64,000 nucleotides of DNA from NCBI RefSeq assembly GCF_012790675.1, contig NZ_CP046391.1, positions 62,001 to 126,000 of the forward strand, written 5' to 3'. Made by a program: the position numbers and the translations under genes. The notes beneath the pieces are model-generated. The model was not told the origin of the DNA, made no database searches, and saw only the letters and a program-made list of their open reading frames with translations. Of this stretch, positions 27,601-38,000 are shown one piece after another; the first letter of the stretch is position 1; each line of letters starts with the position of its first letter. This DNA is from Anaplasma platys (GTDB lineage Bacteria > Pseudomonadota > Alphaproteobacteria > Rickettsiales > Anaplasmataceae).

Positions 27601-30600
27601 TCATTGTCGCCACAAAATTGCTTACCATATTCAAAATTTTCCCCTCTGAGCGGCGTGCCTGATGCATTGCAGGGAAATAGCTCATAAACATCGTTAAAGT
27701 TTTGGACGATCAAATACCTGTGATGAGGAGCCAATTCCAGGGAGAAATTTTGGTTGTTTTGAGTTAGCAAAATTCCTTTGTGAGTCGAGATGTATGTGGG
27801 GACAGGCAAAGACACGGTCTTTACTGAAACATGGTTATCATTCTTGTGCAATAAAGATCCCTGTGCTGCGTATAAGGTCTTTCCCGGGACATGGTTGGCG
27901 CTAATTATTTTTCCCAGCCCCAATTTCATCGAGGCAAAGACATTATTTGTTTGTTCAGTAATTGCCGTCTCTTGAGATGTGTGAGCAACCTGCTCTGCGG
28001 TTCCCGGCCTCCGTGAATCTCTTTCTAACCCGCTGCCCCCAAATGTATTGGCCGAAGAAAAGTACTGGTCAGCATTTGAGCCGGCTACATTGTTATAATG
28101 AACGTGATGGGTATGGAGCGCTATAGGGCCGGTTGCAGAGGTGTCTTGTTCTTCTTTATGTCCATTGTCTTCGGGGATGTATGACTTGCTAAAGTTTGCA
28201 CTTAGAACTCTATCCCCTATGGTGAGCACAAGTAACTCAGCATTGCAAGGCGCACTTTTTACTCCAGGTAACCCTGACACTATTTTGTCTTCCGGTGCCG
28301 GAGGTAAATTTAGGAATGCTACTAGTTTTTCTTCGGTGGGACTACTGGGATCTCTAGAAACGAGCCCCAGGTATTTGGTGGAAAAATGCAGCTCCCTTCC
28401 CCCGCAGAATGACTTCACAATGGGTTTGCCATTGTGCAAGAATTGCAAATCGAAATCTTGGGGTGAATCAGCTCTCTGTTCTAAGGCCACCAGTGCCGTC
28501 ATATTTGGCAGTTTGGTGGATCCAAATTGGAGGACGTAATTTACCGCAGCGCTGAGCAGTTCTGCGCCAGCTTCCGTATCTATCACCGCGGCGTGGGGGA
28601 TATGTTTATTGCTATCCGAGTAAATCTTCAAAATCCCGTCTGATACCGCGAGCAGCAGAGCTTTGCGTAGCTTATTAGATGGTGGCGTAGAACATTCAAT
28701 GTCGAATTCTTGGCCATTCAAAAATAGCTTGTAGGGATTTACAGAATCATGTGATACCACTGCAAAAGTTGCGGCATGGTCGTTGAGTTTGCCTATAGTC
28801 TCTCCTCCAACAAGTCCTTTCAGTGTTGCAATTTCTCCCTCTGCAATGATTTCAACGGCAGGATTCTGTGATACCACTCCACTAATAGTTGGGAATGCTG
28901 GTTCTTTTTGGCCTAATGACTTCCATTCTACGGAAATCAGCTGCGGTATTTTTTCAGCACTTGGTAAAAGTTCTTCGTAAGACACAAGCGTTCCCGAAGG
29001 GTCACCTTTTTTTATCACATGCAAAGATTTTGTTGAGAGTGGGTTTCCCCATTTATCGCAGAATTCCCCAAAGTAATGGTGATTCCTCAAATGTTGTGGC
29101 GACTGCTTAAGGTAGTGATATTCCTTGGGTATTACTATGTAATAAGCGGCGCCATCAGTATCGCAAAGCAGTAGGTCATTTTTGAAATAGTACCTATAAG
29201 GAGGGATAAAAGTTTTCTCTCCGGAATGCTCCTGTATAGATGCGGTGTATATGTCCGGATCTTTAAGGCTAAGCTTAGGTATGTTGAGTGCGATGCCGGG
29301 AGCCAGTACGCCCGTATCAGTCCATGTTTTTAAGTGCTCTACAATTTTAGGATTATTATTTGCCTTCGCAGTGTCTTTACTTATCAAGTTGCACAGATCT
29401 TCATCGCTCAAAATATTATCTCCACTGGCATAGTTAGCGTTAATCGGTTGGACTTTGCCACCACTAGGACCCACATCTCCAAAAGTTGGTGGTGCTGTGT
29501 ATCCAGGGACATAACGGTTGTTATCGCTGTCAAATGTGGGAGTATTTTCTCCTGCGTGGGGTAGTCCAGCGGTGCTGCTACCCCCTTCATGTCCAGTATG
29601 TGTCCTATCCTGGGAGTCCCCGGTGTTCTCATGTGGTATACATTGTTCAGTGCTAGAGATATGTGATTGGCTAAGGTTCATTCCCAGCAGTGTGGTGTCA
29701 TCTAAAGTGAGCGCAAATGCTCCTGGGTGGCATGGCGAACTTTTCACTTCAGGCAACCCCTTAAGGTTTTTCCCGTGGTCAAGGGAATATAAACTCAAGA
29801 ATGCCAATAATCTCTCCTCAGCATGCCCGTTGGCGGCTTGAGAAACGTTTGAATCTTTAGTGACCAGCCCCAATAGTTGGGTGGAAAAATAAAGTTCCTT
29901 ATTCTCGAATAGCAATTCATATAGCATTTTCCCATGGTGAACGATTTCAAGGTCGAAATTTGCATTTTGATAATCAAGAATGCCCTTAATATCGAATGAT
30001 ACCTTAGCCACCATTGGTGGCGCTAACTTTGCGCGACCGTGCAACAAGATATCTTCTAGTGCATTTTTAAACAGAATTGCCTTTTCTGTGGAATCTACAA
30101 TAAGGTCGTTGGGAAAATGCTTCTCTGCAGAGAAAATCTTCAAAGTTCCATTCGATATCACAAGTGACAGATTGCTTGCTAAAGAATGTTCATATGGTGG
30201 CAGAGGGTTCTCAATGTTTAGCTGTTTCTCTATGCCATTTAGATGTAGTTTGTAGGTGCTGACACCGTCGTGTTCCTCTATAGTAAAGGTAGCAGCTTGG
30301 TCATTTAATCTTCCTATCGTCTCATTGCTGGCTCGCTTGAGCACAGCAGTTTGTCCCTCTGCGACAATACTCACGGTATGATTAGCATATTTTCTGCCAT
30401 CAACTGCATGTGGATCAAGGAGTACTCCTGGCTCCCGTGCCTTCCATTCCACTGCGATCAACTGTGTAGGATTTTTCACTTTTGGGAAAACTTGTGTGTA
30501 GGATTCCATCGCTGTGGGAGAGGCTCCTTTTCTTACTATATGTAACAATTCTGTAGAAAGCGGCTTTCCAGATATATCGCAGAATTCTCCTAGGTAATGA

Positions 30601-33600
30601 CCATTTCTAAAATGTTGGGATTGCTTCAAGTAGTGATATTCTTTGGGAATGACTATGTGGTAAGAGGCGCCTTCCGTATCGCATATTAGCTGGTCGCCTG
30701 CGAAATAATATCTATCAGGGGATATGAACGGTTTGGTTATACTCGGTTGCTGGAAGTCTGCCACATAGATATCCGGATCCTCCTGGCTGAGCTTGGGTAT
30801 GTCATACATAGCTCCAGGGGTAAGAACTCCTAAGACCGGGGATTCTTTTAGCCTTTGGATAATTTCCAGTTCGTTTAGTGGCTTTGTGCCGTTTTGATCA
30901 ACAGGTGAAACGAAGGACGCTTTGTATGCATCGAAGCTGCTGCTTTCCGGTGTTGTCAAGTGCGTAGGCAAGGTGGTTTCCTGCGCTGGTGCAGCATGTG
31001 TGAGGTTAGGCGTTGTTGTAGACAGCTTTGTTGGACCATGTGCATTCAAAGGAACTTTTGTATCATGTGTATGTCCGTCTCCACCACCATGTACTACCGG
31101 TTCACTATTAACAGTTTTTGATGAGTGTTCGTTGCTAACTTTTGGAACATATAAACTGCCAAAATTTGCGCTTATTATCTTATCGCCTAAAGTTAGGACG
31201 TACTCATCGTCGTGGCATTGAGTACTCTTTGCTATCGGCATTCTATAGCGTAAGTCATATGTGCCTTCTAGTGGATCTAGGAATGCTAATAGCACTTCTC
31301 CGTTCGGATCGTTCTTGTCCTTAATTACGAGTCCTGATAGTTTAGTGGAGAAATAAATATTTCTTTTCAGCAGTTCGGGGACAGTAAGCATGCCTGCCCT
31401 GCCAATAATAAGCAGTTTGTAATTGCCTGCTGCATCTTTTGGCGTGAAGACCACATTTGCTGCTATTGGCTTGATAGTCGTCGACCCCGAGCGAATTATA
31501 TCGTCGATTGCGGAAAAAAATGTTGCGGCTTCGGCTTCAGTATTTACTAATGGGGTTCCATGGTGTTTAGATGGGATATTATAAAGCTTCAGATCCCTAT
31601 CCGACGTTACCAGCACTTTCGTGGTCATGACATTTTGTGGCGTAAGGCCTAGGCCCTTAACGGGAGAGACCTCACCGTTGATCGACAGCTTGTATGGATG
31701 TGCCGGATCGGATGGCGTTGAAATAAAAACGGCAGCGTGATCATTAAGCTTACCGATAGTTTTGTCATCTGCTAATCGTTCAATTACAGCGATTTGTTCC
31801 CTATCAACAATCTTAACTTCAGGACGTTTAAAGTGCTCGCCCGCTGTATGAGATGTGTCCAACTTTTCAATACCAGGTGCTGCTCTCCAGTGCGCGTTAG
31901 TTATTTGGGAAATATCATGGACAAGTGGAAAATGCGTTTTATAAGGCACCATATTCGCATCTGGATCACCCTTCGCAACAACGTATAGGGATTGTACCGG
32001 TAATGAATTCCCTTCTTGGTCACACAATATACCAACACCATGTTGGGACGTAGTTTCAGGTGATGAGCGTAAGAAATGATATTCTTTAGGTATGACTATG
32101 TAATAGGAAGAGCCCTCTGTATCGCATACAAGCTGACCATTTTTGAAGTAGTATCTGTGATAAGAAAGTAATATTTCGTCTTTAGTAGGTGATTTTATAG
32201 ATGCAGTGTAAAGATGGGGTTCATTGCCATTTATTTTTGGAGCTGGAATAATCGAGCCAGGTGTTAGAACTCCCAAAGGTGGCAATTCTTTAAAGCGTTC
32301 CGCAATTTCTGGATTACTGTTCAATTCGCTGCTGCTATTGTTGATAAACCCACAAAGAGATTTATTCAGATCTTCTGGGCTTTCGAATTTTCTACTTCCA
32401 GTATCAGTAGGCATATTATCCACGGGATGCTGTTGGTTCCGGGTTGTCCCGTCCCCATCGTGGCCCGTTGCTTCTCTGCGGATTTTGTGCGTTGTAGTGT
32501 CGTGACTTATGCTCGTTTTTTTCGGCTGTCTCATACCTTCAGTAGGCTGCTCCGACTGTGCTGTTTGGCCAATTATCGATTCCGCCACCTTGGCATTGTT
32601 CCCGGATGTTTCGCTCTGGCTTCCAGTTCCTATTAGCGATCTTCCTTGAGGGGAGTTATCTTCATCGTTGCTTCTACCTTGTGGTGTAGGTATGACAGGA
32701 GGGCTTGTTTTCACTTGGGGGAGTTGCCCTGTATCGCCAGCTGTACGTTCTGGTTCATTCGTTTTACTCCCGGACTCTGGGTGTGCCCCGCCACCAGATC
32801 CTTTGACTTGTGTACTAGGTTCCAATTGTTCCTTCGCTTCGGCGCCTGCACTACCTGTTGCTCCACTGTCAGATACTGCTGTCGGTGCCACAGGACTTTG
32901 CGGTGGAGACTTGTCACCTTCTGGGGGAGAATTTTCAGTATCGTTGACTTTTTTGCTGGGTACTCGAGTGACTTCGGATGTTTCGCTCTGGCTTCCGGTT
33001 CCTATTAGCGATCTTCCTTGAGGGGAGTTATCTTCATCGTTGCTTCTACCTTGTGGTGTAGGTATGACAGGAGGGCTTGTTTTCACTTGGGGGAGTTGCC
33101 CTGTATCGCCAGCTGTACGTTCTGGTTCATTCGTTTTACTCCCGGACTCTGGGTGTGCCCCGCCACCAGATCCTTTGACTTGTGTACTAGGTTCCAATTG
33201 TTCCTTCGCTTCGGCGCCTGCACTACCTGTTGCTCCACTGTCAGATACTGCTGTCGGTGCCACAGGACTTTCTGGTTCTTTGACAACGGTGCCTGCGTCT
33301 TTTTTCATGTGCTCTGATGACATCCAGGGCATCTGCACTACTTGGTTTTCTGGAACCAGTACTATAGGTAGAGAAAATAGTGCGCTTTTGGCCAGTGAAT
33401 AACTTCCTACTTTTATCGGTTGTGTTGGTGCCTTACCTTCGCTCCAGTTTACGTTTCCATTGTCTACGATGGAGATCGAGCCATAGTTGCCGTCGGGAAC
33501 AGGTGTTGATGGGTCTGTAATTTGGTGTGAGTATATAAAATACTGCTTGGCTATAGCCTGTAATAGGTCTGTTGATCTGTTTATTACGGCGCTGTCATAT

Positions 33601-34733
33601 GGCACCACAAGATCCTTTCCTGTTACGGTAACGTAACCAATGTTATGGCCGATCAACGCTATTGTTTTATGTGGGGCGCCTATATTTCGTTCTATCTTAA
33701 TAGACTCGGCAACGCCGGTGAGGACTGTTGTCTTGTATACTTTACTAGATGAATTCCCCGCGGATTGAACGCCCAGCAGCTCGTTGGTTATACCCAATTC
33801 CAACGCATATTCGCCCTCAATTACGGAGGTAGATTCGGATGTGTTTTGCTCCGAATCGATGAGCCCTACCTGAGCAAGAAGGGCCTTTGCTTTGTCATAG
33901 TCATAGATCCGTGTAAAAGTTCTTTCCTTTCCATCTGAAATATCAGAAAGACTTTCTGATATTTTGTGACTTTTATTGCTGATAAGCAAGTATACCGGAT
34001 GTGAATCTAGCACACTTTCTAGATAGTTGAGATGACTTTCGTCTTGGAAGATGTCCTTTAGATGTAATGAAATTGTCTGCTCAACTGAAGGATATTCAGG
34101 TGGCGTATATACAATTGCGATGCTGTCTTCAGAAACACGGAACCTGATTTTGTCTTGCGGCAGTAGCGCAACCACTTTTTCTGGTTGGTCTTCAAGGTAT
34201 ATTGCTGCTTGCCCAGGGGTTGCAGCATCATCAAGCCATTGTTTTATTTGTAAAGCCTTGGTGCCGTTAGCGTTTTCACGGAGCACATCGGCAGGCAGTT
34301 GGGATTCAATAGCTTTCAGGGGATTGAAGTTAGTTCTTTTTTCCAGTTTCTGCAGGCTGTTTGTTAGAGGAACATCGCTTTGTTCTGCCTGCTTCAGGAG
34401 GTCTTCAATATTGGTTACCTCTTTGAATGTTTGCTGGGTAACCGGTAGTTTCGCATCGTCACAAAGAGTTAGGCTATATTCTTCGCCCGCGGTTGCCGTA
34501 CTCTTCTTCAGGTCTACATATTGGTACTTTTTAGGGAAGGCAACTGTTACCTCCTGGTCTTGGTATACCAAAATTCCGTTGTGGAAGAAGAACCTCGCGC
34601 TTGGGGGCCGAAAAATTTTTCCTGTTCCATCAGCTCCCCAAGCTGCCAGCTCATTATGAGCCTTATCTGAGGTGGCTGTATATTTGAGAGTTGGAAATAA
34701 TTTAAAGCTGTGGCTCTCTGTATTATCGGACAT
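24693..34733 (-). CDS. Giant modular hypothetical protein (3346 residues)
   Basis: Starts at ATG 34733 with an AGG ribosome binding site eight bases upstream and runs 10 kb without a break. I recognise no catalytic domain, signal peptide or membrane segment. Three tandem modules of about 490 residues begin near residues 790, 1285 and 1780; each has LGVLTPG or GVLAPG, then RYYF, CDT[ED]G and IVIPKEYH[FY]L, and later a VSDGxLKIYS-type strand. Weaker versions occur near residue 45 (ARFFFHNGILVYQ) and near 2810 (SVFYFRDDNKL). Residues about 487-710 form a Pro/Ser/Gly/Glu-rich linker with two nearly identical 99-residue copies. The C-terminal 300 residues include a second proline-rich linker. The protein is probably surface exposed or secreted and host directed; this is inference from size, repeats and lineage specificity. 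Confidence 0.93.
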   Translation of the reverse strand: MSDNTESHSFKLFPTLKYTATSDKAHNELAAWGADGTGKIFRPPSARFFFHNGILVYQDQEVTVAFPKKYQYVDLKKSTATAGEEYSLTLCDDAKLPVTQQTFKEVTNIEDLLKQAEQSDVPLTNSLQKLEKRTNFNPLKAIESQLPADVLRENANGTKALQIKQWLDDAATPGQAAIYLEDQPEKVVALLPQDKIRFRVSEDSIAIVYTPPEYPSVEQTISLHLKDIFQDESHLNYLESVLDSHPVYLLISNKSHKISESLSDISDGKERTFTRIYDYDKAKALLAQVGLIDSEQNTSESTSVIEGEYALELGITNELLGVQSAGNSSSKVYKTTVLTGVAESIKIERNIGAPHKTIALIGHNIGYVTVTGKDLVVPYDSAVINRSTDLLQAIAKQYFIYSHQITDPSTPVPDGNYGSISIVDNGNVNWSEGKAPTQPIKVGSYSLAKSALFSLPIVLVPENQVVQMPWMSSEHMKKDAGTVVKEPESPVAPTAVSDSGATGSAGAEAKEQLEPSTQVKGSGGGAHPESGSKTNEPERTAGDTGQLPQVKTSPPVIPTPQGRSNDEDNSPQGRSLIGTGSQSETSEVTRVPSKKVNDTENSPPEGDKSPPQSPVAPTAVSDSGATGSAGAEAKEQLEPSTQVKGSGGGAHPESGSKTNEPERTAGDTGQLPQVKTSPPVIPTPQGRSNDEDNSPQGRSLIGTGSQSETSGNNAKVAESIIGQTAQSEQPTEGMRQPKKTSISHDTTTHKIRREATGHDGDGTTRNQQHPVDNMPTDTGSRKFESPEDLNKSLCGFINNSSSELNSNPEIAERFKELPPLGVLTPGSIIPAPKINGNEPHLYTASIKSPTKDEILLSYHRYYFKNGQLVCDTEGSSYYIVIPKEYHFLRSSPETTSQHGVGILCDQEGNSLPVQSLYVVAKGDPDANMVPYKTHFPLVHDISQITNAHWRAAPGIEKLDTSHTAGEHFKRPEVKIVDREQIAVIERLADDKTIGKLNDHAAVFISTPSDPAHPYKLSINGEVSPVKGLGLTPQNVMTTKVLVTSDRDLKLYNIPSKHHGTPLVNTEAEAATFFSAIDDIIRSGSTTIKPIAANVVFTPKDAAGNYKLLIIGRAGMLTVPELLKRNIYFSTKLSGLVIKDKNDPNGEVLLAFLDPLEGTYDLRYRMPIAKSTQCHDDEYVLTLGDKIISANFGSLYVPKVSNEHSSKTVNSEPVVHGGGDGHTHDTKVPLNAHGPTKLSTTTPNLTHAAPAQETTLPTHLTTPESSSFDAYKASFVSPVDQNGTKPLNELEIIQRLKESPVLGVLTPGAMYDIPKLSQEDPDIYVADFQQPSITKPFISPDRYYFAGDQLICDTEGASYHIVIPKEYHYLKQSQHFRNGHYLGEFCDISGKPLSTELLHIVRKGASPTAMESYTQVFPKVKNPTQLIAVEWKAREPGVLLDPHAVDGRKYANHTVSIVAEGQTAVLKRASNETIGRLNDQAATFTIEEHDGVSTYKLHLNGIEKQLNIENPLPPYEHSLASNLSLVISNGTLKIFSAEKHFPNDLIVDSTEKAILFKNALEDILLHGRAKLAPPMVAKVSFDIKGILDYQNANFDLEIVHHGKMLYELLFENKELYFSTQLLGLVTKDSNVSQAANGHAEERLLAFLSLYSLDHGKNLKGLPEVKSSPCHPGAFALTLDDTTLLGMNLSQSHISSTEQCIPHENTGDSQDRTHTGHEGGSSTAGLPHAGENTPTFDSDNNRYVPGYTAPPTFGDVGPSGGKVQPINANYASGDNILSDEDLCNLISKDTAKANNNPKIVEHLKTWTDTGVLAPGIALNIPKLSLKDPDIYTASIQEHSGEKTFIPPYRYYFKNDLLLCDTDGAAYYIVIPKEYHYLKQSPQHLRNHHYFGEFCDKWGNPLSTKSLHVIKKGDPSGTLVSYEELLPSAEKIPQLISVEWKSLGQKEPAFPTISGVVSQNPAVEIIAEGEIATLKGLVGGETIGKLNDHAATFAVVSHDSVNPYKLFLNGQEFDIECSTPPSNKLRKALLLAVSDGILKIYSDSNKHIPHAAVIDTEAGAELLSAAVNYVLQFGSTKLPNMTALVALEQRADSPQDFDLQFLHNGKPIVKSFCGGRELHFSTKYLGLVSRDPSSPTEEKLVAFLNLPPAPEDKIVSGLPGVKSAPCNAELLVLTIGDRVLSANFSKSYIPEDNGHKEEQDTSATGPIALHTHHVHYNNVAGSNADQYFSSANTFGGSGLERDSRRPGTAEQVAHTSQETAITEQTNNVFASMKLGLGKIISANHVPGKTLYAAQGSLLHKNDNHVSVKTVSLPVPTYISTHKGILLTQNNQNFSLELAPHHRYLIVQNFNDVYELFPCNASGTPLRGENFEYGKQFCGDNEGCSLFKDGKQSNYDYRNSTDYPKKVNIGTNYLSFEHKVLKESELRDLFKELYYTSIKNGKQPILKLLNPGHFSLVPHLKPADETHVYSGPVGITKPSIMFAVHDNQKAFEVIVTSKDGDSHSTQVDITSGRLLGSLQEARKTALDREPLYLITDGETVLFSTDPHGMKAVNTLSPYIKTVLDTAFGMAKPLQPSQLYEGNFYVFRVVPIAKYEHGMQGMGIQMHDQIIEIPLTPTQRNGHIWGFAESDPCKIEHRLQDGHKIVQHYEMPKLQREVLKEFISNNIKLVLEHSDDHLSPTMAVHVGQHTAIKYDGTVHDIAQANESQEVKNFAQEFLQELHNQYIIRSRHENASGQLPITQLDVIQLTQDFAPSRDMKSFMTLHSSPVGDEDNSDYDHLYIDAQSSWTTSHRFPRSVFYFRDDNKLAVTTPDQPEVVFDDKYRFFKVTQGKNADKVSLALCDQEGNEASRAPLLDSRNVLFDVSLGENNPLDLFRASSGKVIFELRQGVKEMVYSPTRVELLPTHESPFSGTHGNTALAHLNTVGMYLDWDTNEGKISLQYMNPLALVGTNPRLEIDLLANSWIQAPKIAMEAASKATPLYLTISDGKTAFTTYENAKDSDMRQDESFLEFLKTILVLPEDGRKTTLLLTLDAPLKETSTKIPFLITPLNGDVSLIDPEYKSTTPRLFLELGGFSVAYDSNNVIQCVSRPTQWAKQIVGAILPVAFVLEAPDDDAGKPAKLTNKFNHLSINAGELGETIANDLKFYSMPIDLAVNGNETHNIGEYAYEKLTAATDATKTHASRRDLSTNHDHTPEPQNDGTPEQAPVKPKAHVQHPQYPGNKPAAGDALNHLPAPGDDRSFNFEEWSLTSKLHNLHVDRPEAPDRDYELWVRATRSEMHTFYENVDIKYRSDGFSYHEAMNLYEGIVVESCGRYTFPVQLGTVDNDGNVKIGNHEYGQLADLDKMFTPQG
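32603..33271. repeat. Two 297-base direct repeats, one mismatch
   Basis: Copies lie at 32603-32899 and 32975-33271, exactly 372 bases apart, and differ at one base (32625 versus 32997). Both the repeat and the period are multiples of three, so the 3346-residue frame is kept. The 75 unique bases between them encode a short Pro/Ser/Lys-rich piece. The near identity points to a recent duplication or to ongoing conversion. Confidence 0.95.
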
Positions 34734-35076
34734 GTAATACCTGGCTTTCTGAAAAGTCGGAAATTGATATGGGTTTGGGATTAAAAATTTGTGAAGTTAA
34801 GACATGTTGCCTTTCTTGTGTAACAGGAATTAACCAATTTACTCACTTGGGAAAGACATTCGTATTGTACGAGGGGCAGCGTAATGCGTGTGTGTTTAGC
34901 CCTTCATGGTCGAGTGAAGGATGCAAAACCGGTGCGATTTTTTAAGTGTTGTGCGGCTAATGGACAATCAATGATCTCAGGATAGCAGGGATTAACTCCG
35001 CAACTGTGGAAAAATATTTTTGACTATAAAAAACTATCGTGTTTTACTCCGCGCCTTCCCAAAAACAGAGTATTCC
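34734..35076. promoter_or_regulatory. Shared promoter region of two giant divergent genes
   Basis: The only DNA between the two giant genes, 343 bases. It holds a candidate sigma-70 promoter for the rightward gene (separate entry). For the leftward gene an AGG-containing ribosome binding site is visible next to the start, but no promoter is as clear. No RNA or small gene is seen. Confidence 0.6.
35020..35048 (+). promoter_or_regulatory. Candidate sigma-70 promoter of the triple-peptidase gene
   Basis: TTGACT at 35020-35025 matches the -35 consensus in five of six bases, and TTTACT at 35043-35048 matches the -10 box in four of six, with the ideal 17-base spacer. Transcription would start near 35055, about 20 bases before the ATG at 35077. 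This supports that ATG over the in-frame TTG at 35020, which lies inside the -35 box. Confidence 0.55.
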
Positions 35077-38000
35077 ATGAAAAGAAAACATTATTCTGCA
35101 GGAATGAGGGGCTCATTTGAGTATGGGTTTTCAGTTCCAGCACGCTCCATGTCAGGGAGCACAAGGGGGTGGGACGATGTCCAGCCTCTGAACAACATCT
35201 ATTACGATTTAGCTCCCGACTGTATAGATATACCGCAGCAACCTTACTATGTTGTTCAGGATGACCGGGAGTGCGTTGAAGATTTGAACAACGATTTTTA
35301 TTATCCAGATGATCAAGACACCTTCTACCCCTATGATAATGTACGGGTTGTAAATGATAGTGTGGGTGCTTCCCCAAAACCCAGTCATGTGGGTACCGAC
35401 GAGGATGTTACTGTTGACACCGCTGACAAGGTCACACACCTGCCGACATCATACGTGAACGGCGGTCCTGCCACTACAAATCGGCCTTCTACTAAGCCCG
35501 CGGACAACGCAGCCGAGATCCAGGCTAGTGGCGTTTCCACGCCTACATTACCTATATACAATGGACAGCCTCCTGCGGATGAAACTCCCTCCTTTCGCAA
35601 TATCCATAGGCCATACGAACACCTTAAGCACGGTAGCCATCAATACGATGTTACCCCACAGCGTATGCAAGAGCAAGGGATGAAGGTAGTCATAAACCAG
35701 CATGGCCAAGAGTTTTCGCATGATAGGATTCAGGCTGCCAGAGAATTGGTGGAGAGAACAATCAATGTTTACGAATCGGACTTTGGTAGGCTTGTAGCTC
35801 GTGATATTCCTCGAGAAATTAACATTCACATGTTCGACACCGTAAGAGACTTCGTTTCGTCGGTAAATGTCGCGAATTATACCATCACAAGATATACGGG
35901 GGGCTATATAGAGCCTACAAAAGGTACTATGTGGATATCGCCATCGAATTTTTCACGCTCTGAAGAATTTGGGTCACTGCCGCATGAACTTGGCCACCTT
36001 CTGTTCCAGTGTGCTACCGGTGGGTTTTTTAACTATGCAGACAGCAAAGTACAGAGCGAAATCGAAGCGCTGGATGACGGATTTTGTGAATATATATCTG
36101 ATAAAGTTTACAACAAAGGGGCGCATGAGTTCTCTCGTGTAGCAGGTCGCGCGATTAAGTACTTTCAACAGAACCAGGGTTACGATGGTCAGGTTCTCGC
36201 TGGAATAGGAGAAAGTCTTGGCAGCGGTCAATGCTCTCCGGTGTCCTGTAATACTGTGCAATATAAGGGCGGTCAAGCGTTGGTACAGTTCCTTATGGAA
36301 AAAGCTCCTGGTACGTTGCAGAATGTGTTCACTCAGGCAGCAAAGCTTTCTACCAGTGTGCGATATGGCTCTAGCTGGGAAGCTACCAGAAATGCTAATG
36401 CAATTTTACAAGAGATTAATAAGCATAGCATGGGCGAAGTCGCTGACTGGCTACAGACCTATGTTAGTCCTTCTCAGGTGCGTCAACCATATTATGGAGT
36501 ACCCACCGATTATGCTTATAGTGGCATAGATCAATACCATTACGATCCCTATACCAGGAGCAGTACCAACATCTACAGAGAAGGTGGGCGGCCAATAGAG
36601 GTAAAGACTATTGTTGTGCCTGGTGATGGATTCACTGGTAATAATACCACTCGAGTTGCATCCACGCCTAAGCCTGCAGTCAGTCGTGCTGAGGTGCCTT
36701 CTAGCAAGGGGGCGGAAACTCCAGACAATACCGTGAAGAAACCTACAAAAAGTACGCAACAAGTGGTTGCGACGTCTGTAACAGAAACTGGCAAGATCAA
36801 CTCTGCTTCAGTGCAAAATGTGGAAACACAAAGCCCTGTAGCGAACAAACCTGTGGTCAATACGCCACAAGTTGTTGATGTGTCTAGGACTGAAGTGAGT
36901 AGTGTGAAGGTGGCCCCTGTTAATAGTGCAGAAACATCGAGCACGGTGGCGAGCAAATCTGCGACTAAGACGCCGCAAGCCGGTGCTGCATCTGAACCTG
37001 CATCTAACAACAGTGCTGACACCACTGCGGTACAAAATGTGGAAACACAGAAAGTTGCAACTGCGGTGCCTACACCAGAGCGCAGTGGGCATATAGAAAA
37101 TGTGCCAAAAACTGCTGCTCCGGCAGTTTCTATAGCAAGTAGTGTTAAAGTGCCCCAAAGTCATAGTGCAGAAACACAAAGTCATAGCGTGGAAACGCAG
37201 AGGTCGGCAGTCGGAAAACCTGCTGTAGCAACGCATGTGCCTGATCACAGTGTTTCTGTAGAAAGTCATAATAGTGGTGCTGTTAAGGATGTGTATGTGG
37301 GACGTGGCGGGGAGACGCAACATGTAAGTCGTGTTGAAGCCGAGATTGAGAAAGTTGAGTTTGCAGTTCCGTCTCCAAATTCCGCACTAGTTAAGACTGG
37401 TATCAAATATGATGTGACGCCACAAGCCATGTCGAAATACGGAATGAAGGTGATCTTATACAAACAAGGTAACCCATTGAGCCATGATTCATTGGAATCT
37501 GCCAGAGGTGATCTAGAAAAAGTTATGCATGTTTATGAAGAACACTTTGGTAAGTTTATACCCCGTGCTATACCCCAGGAAGTCAGCATCCTTTTGTTTG
37601 ATGATCACGGAAAATACGCGAGAGCGGTACAAACTGTAGTACAGCACAACGCAACTGGTTCAGGGTTAACAATAGCTAATGATGGCCTGGTATTTGTGTC
37701 CTCTCTTGGGCTCATGCCAAATGGTCAGCAGCACTTTAGTGTGATGCTGCACGAGTTCTGTCACGTACTCTACCGTTCTGCTACCGGCGGTTTTCTGGAT
37801 CACAATAATAACTCGCATGCTTACTATCAGTCTAAAGTTCTTACTGAGGGGTTTAGCAATTTTATTCCGGCTGAAGCACAAAAGGATAACTATAGTCACG
37901 TGGCAACGTCAGCAAATTCTTACCTGCAGGAAAAGAATCAAAATGCTCCTGTTCTCTCTCAGATGGGGTCCGACATCCAGTATAAAACTTGCGGGTCAAA

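Noticed and set aside
32646..33402. Long rightward frames opposite the 3346-residue gene
   Set aside because: They lie in the duplicated linker and are the antisense of a biased Pro/Ser/Gly-coding region; identical frames appear in both repeat copies only because the DNA is duplicated.
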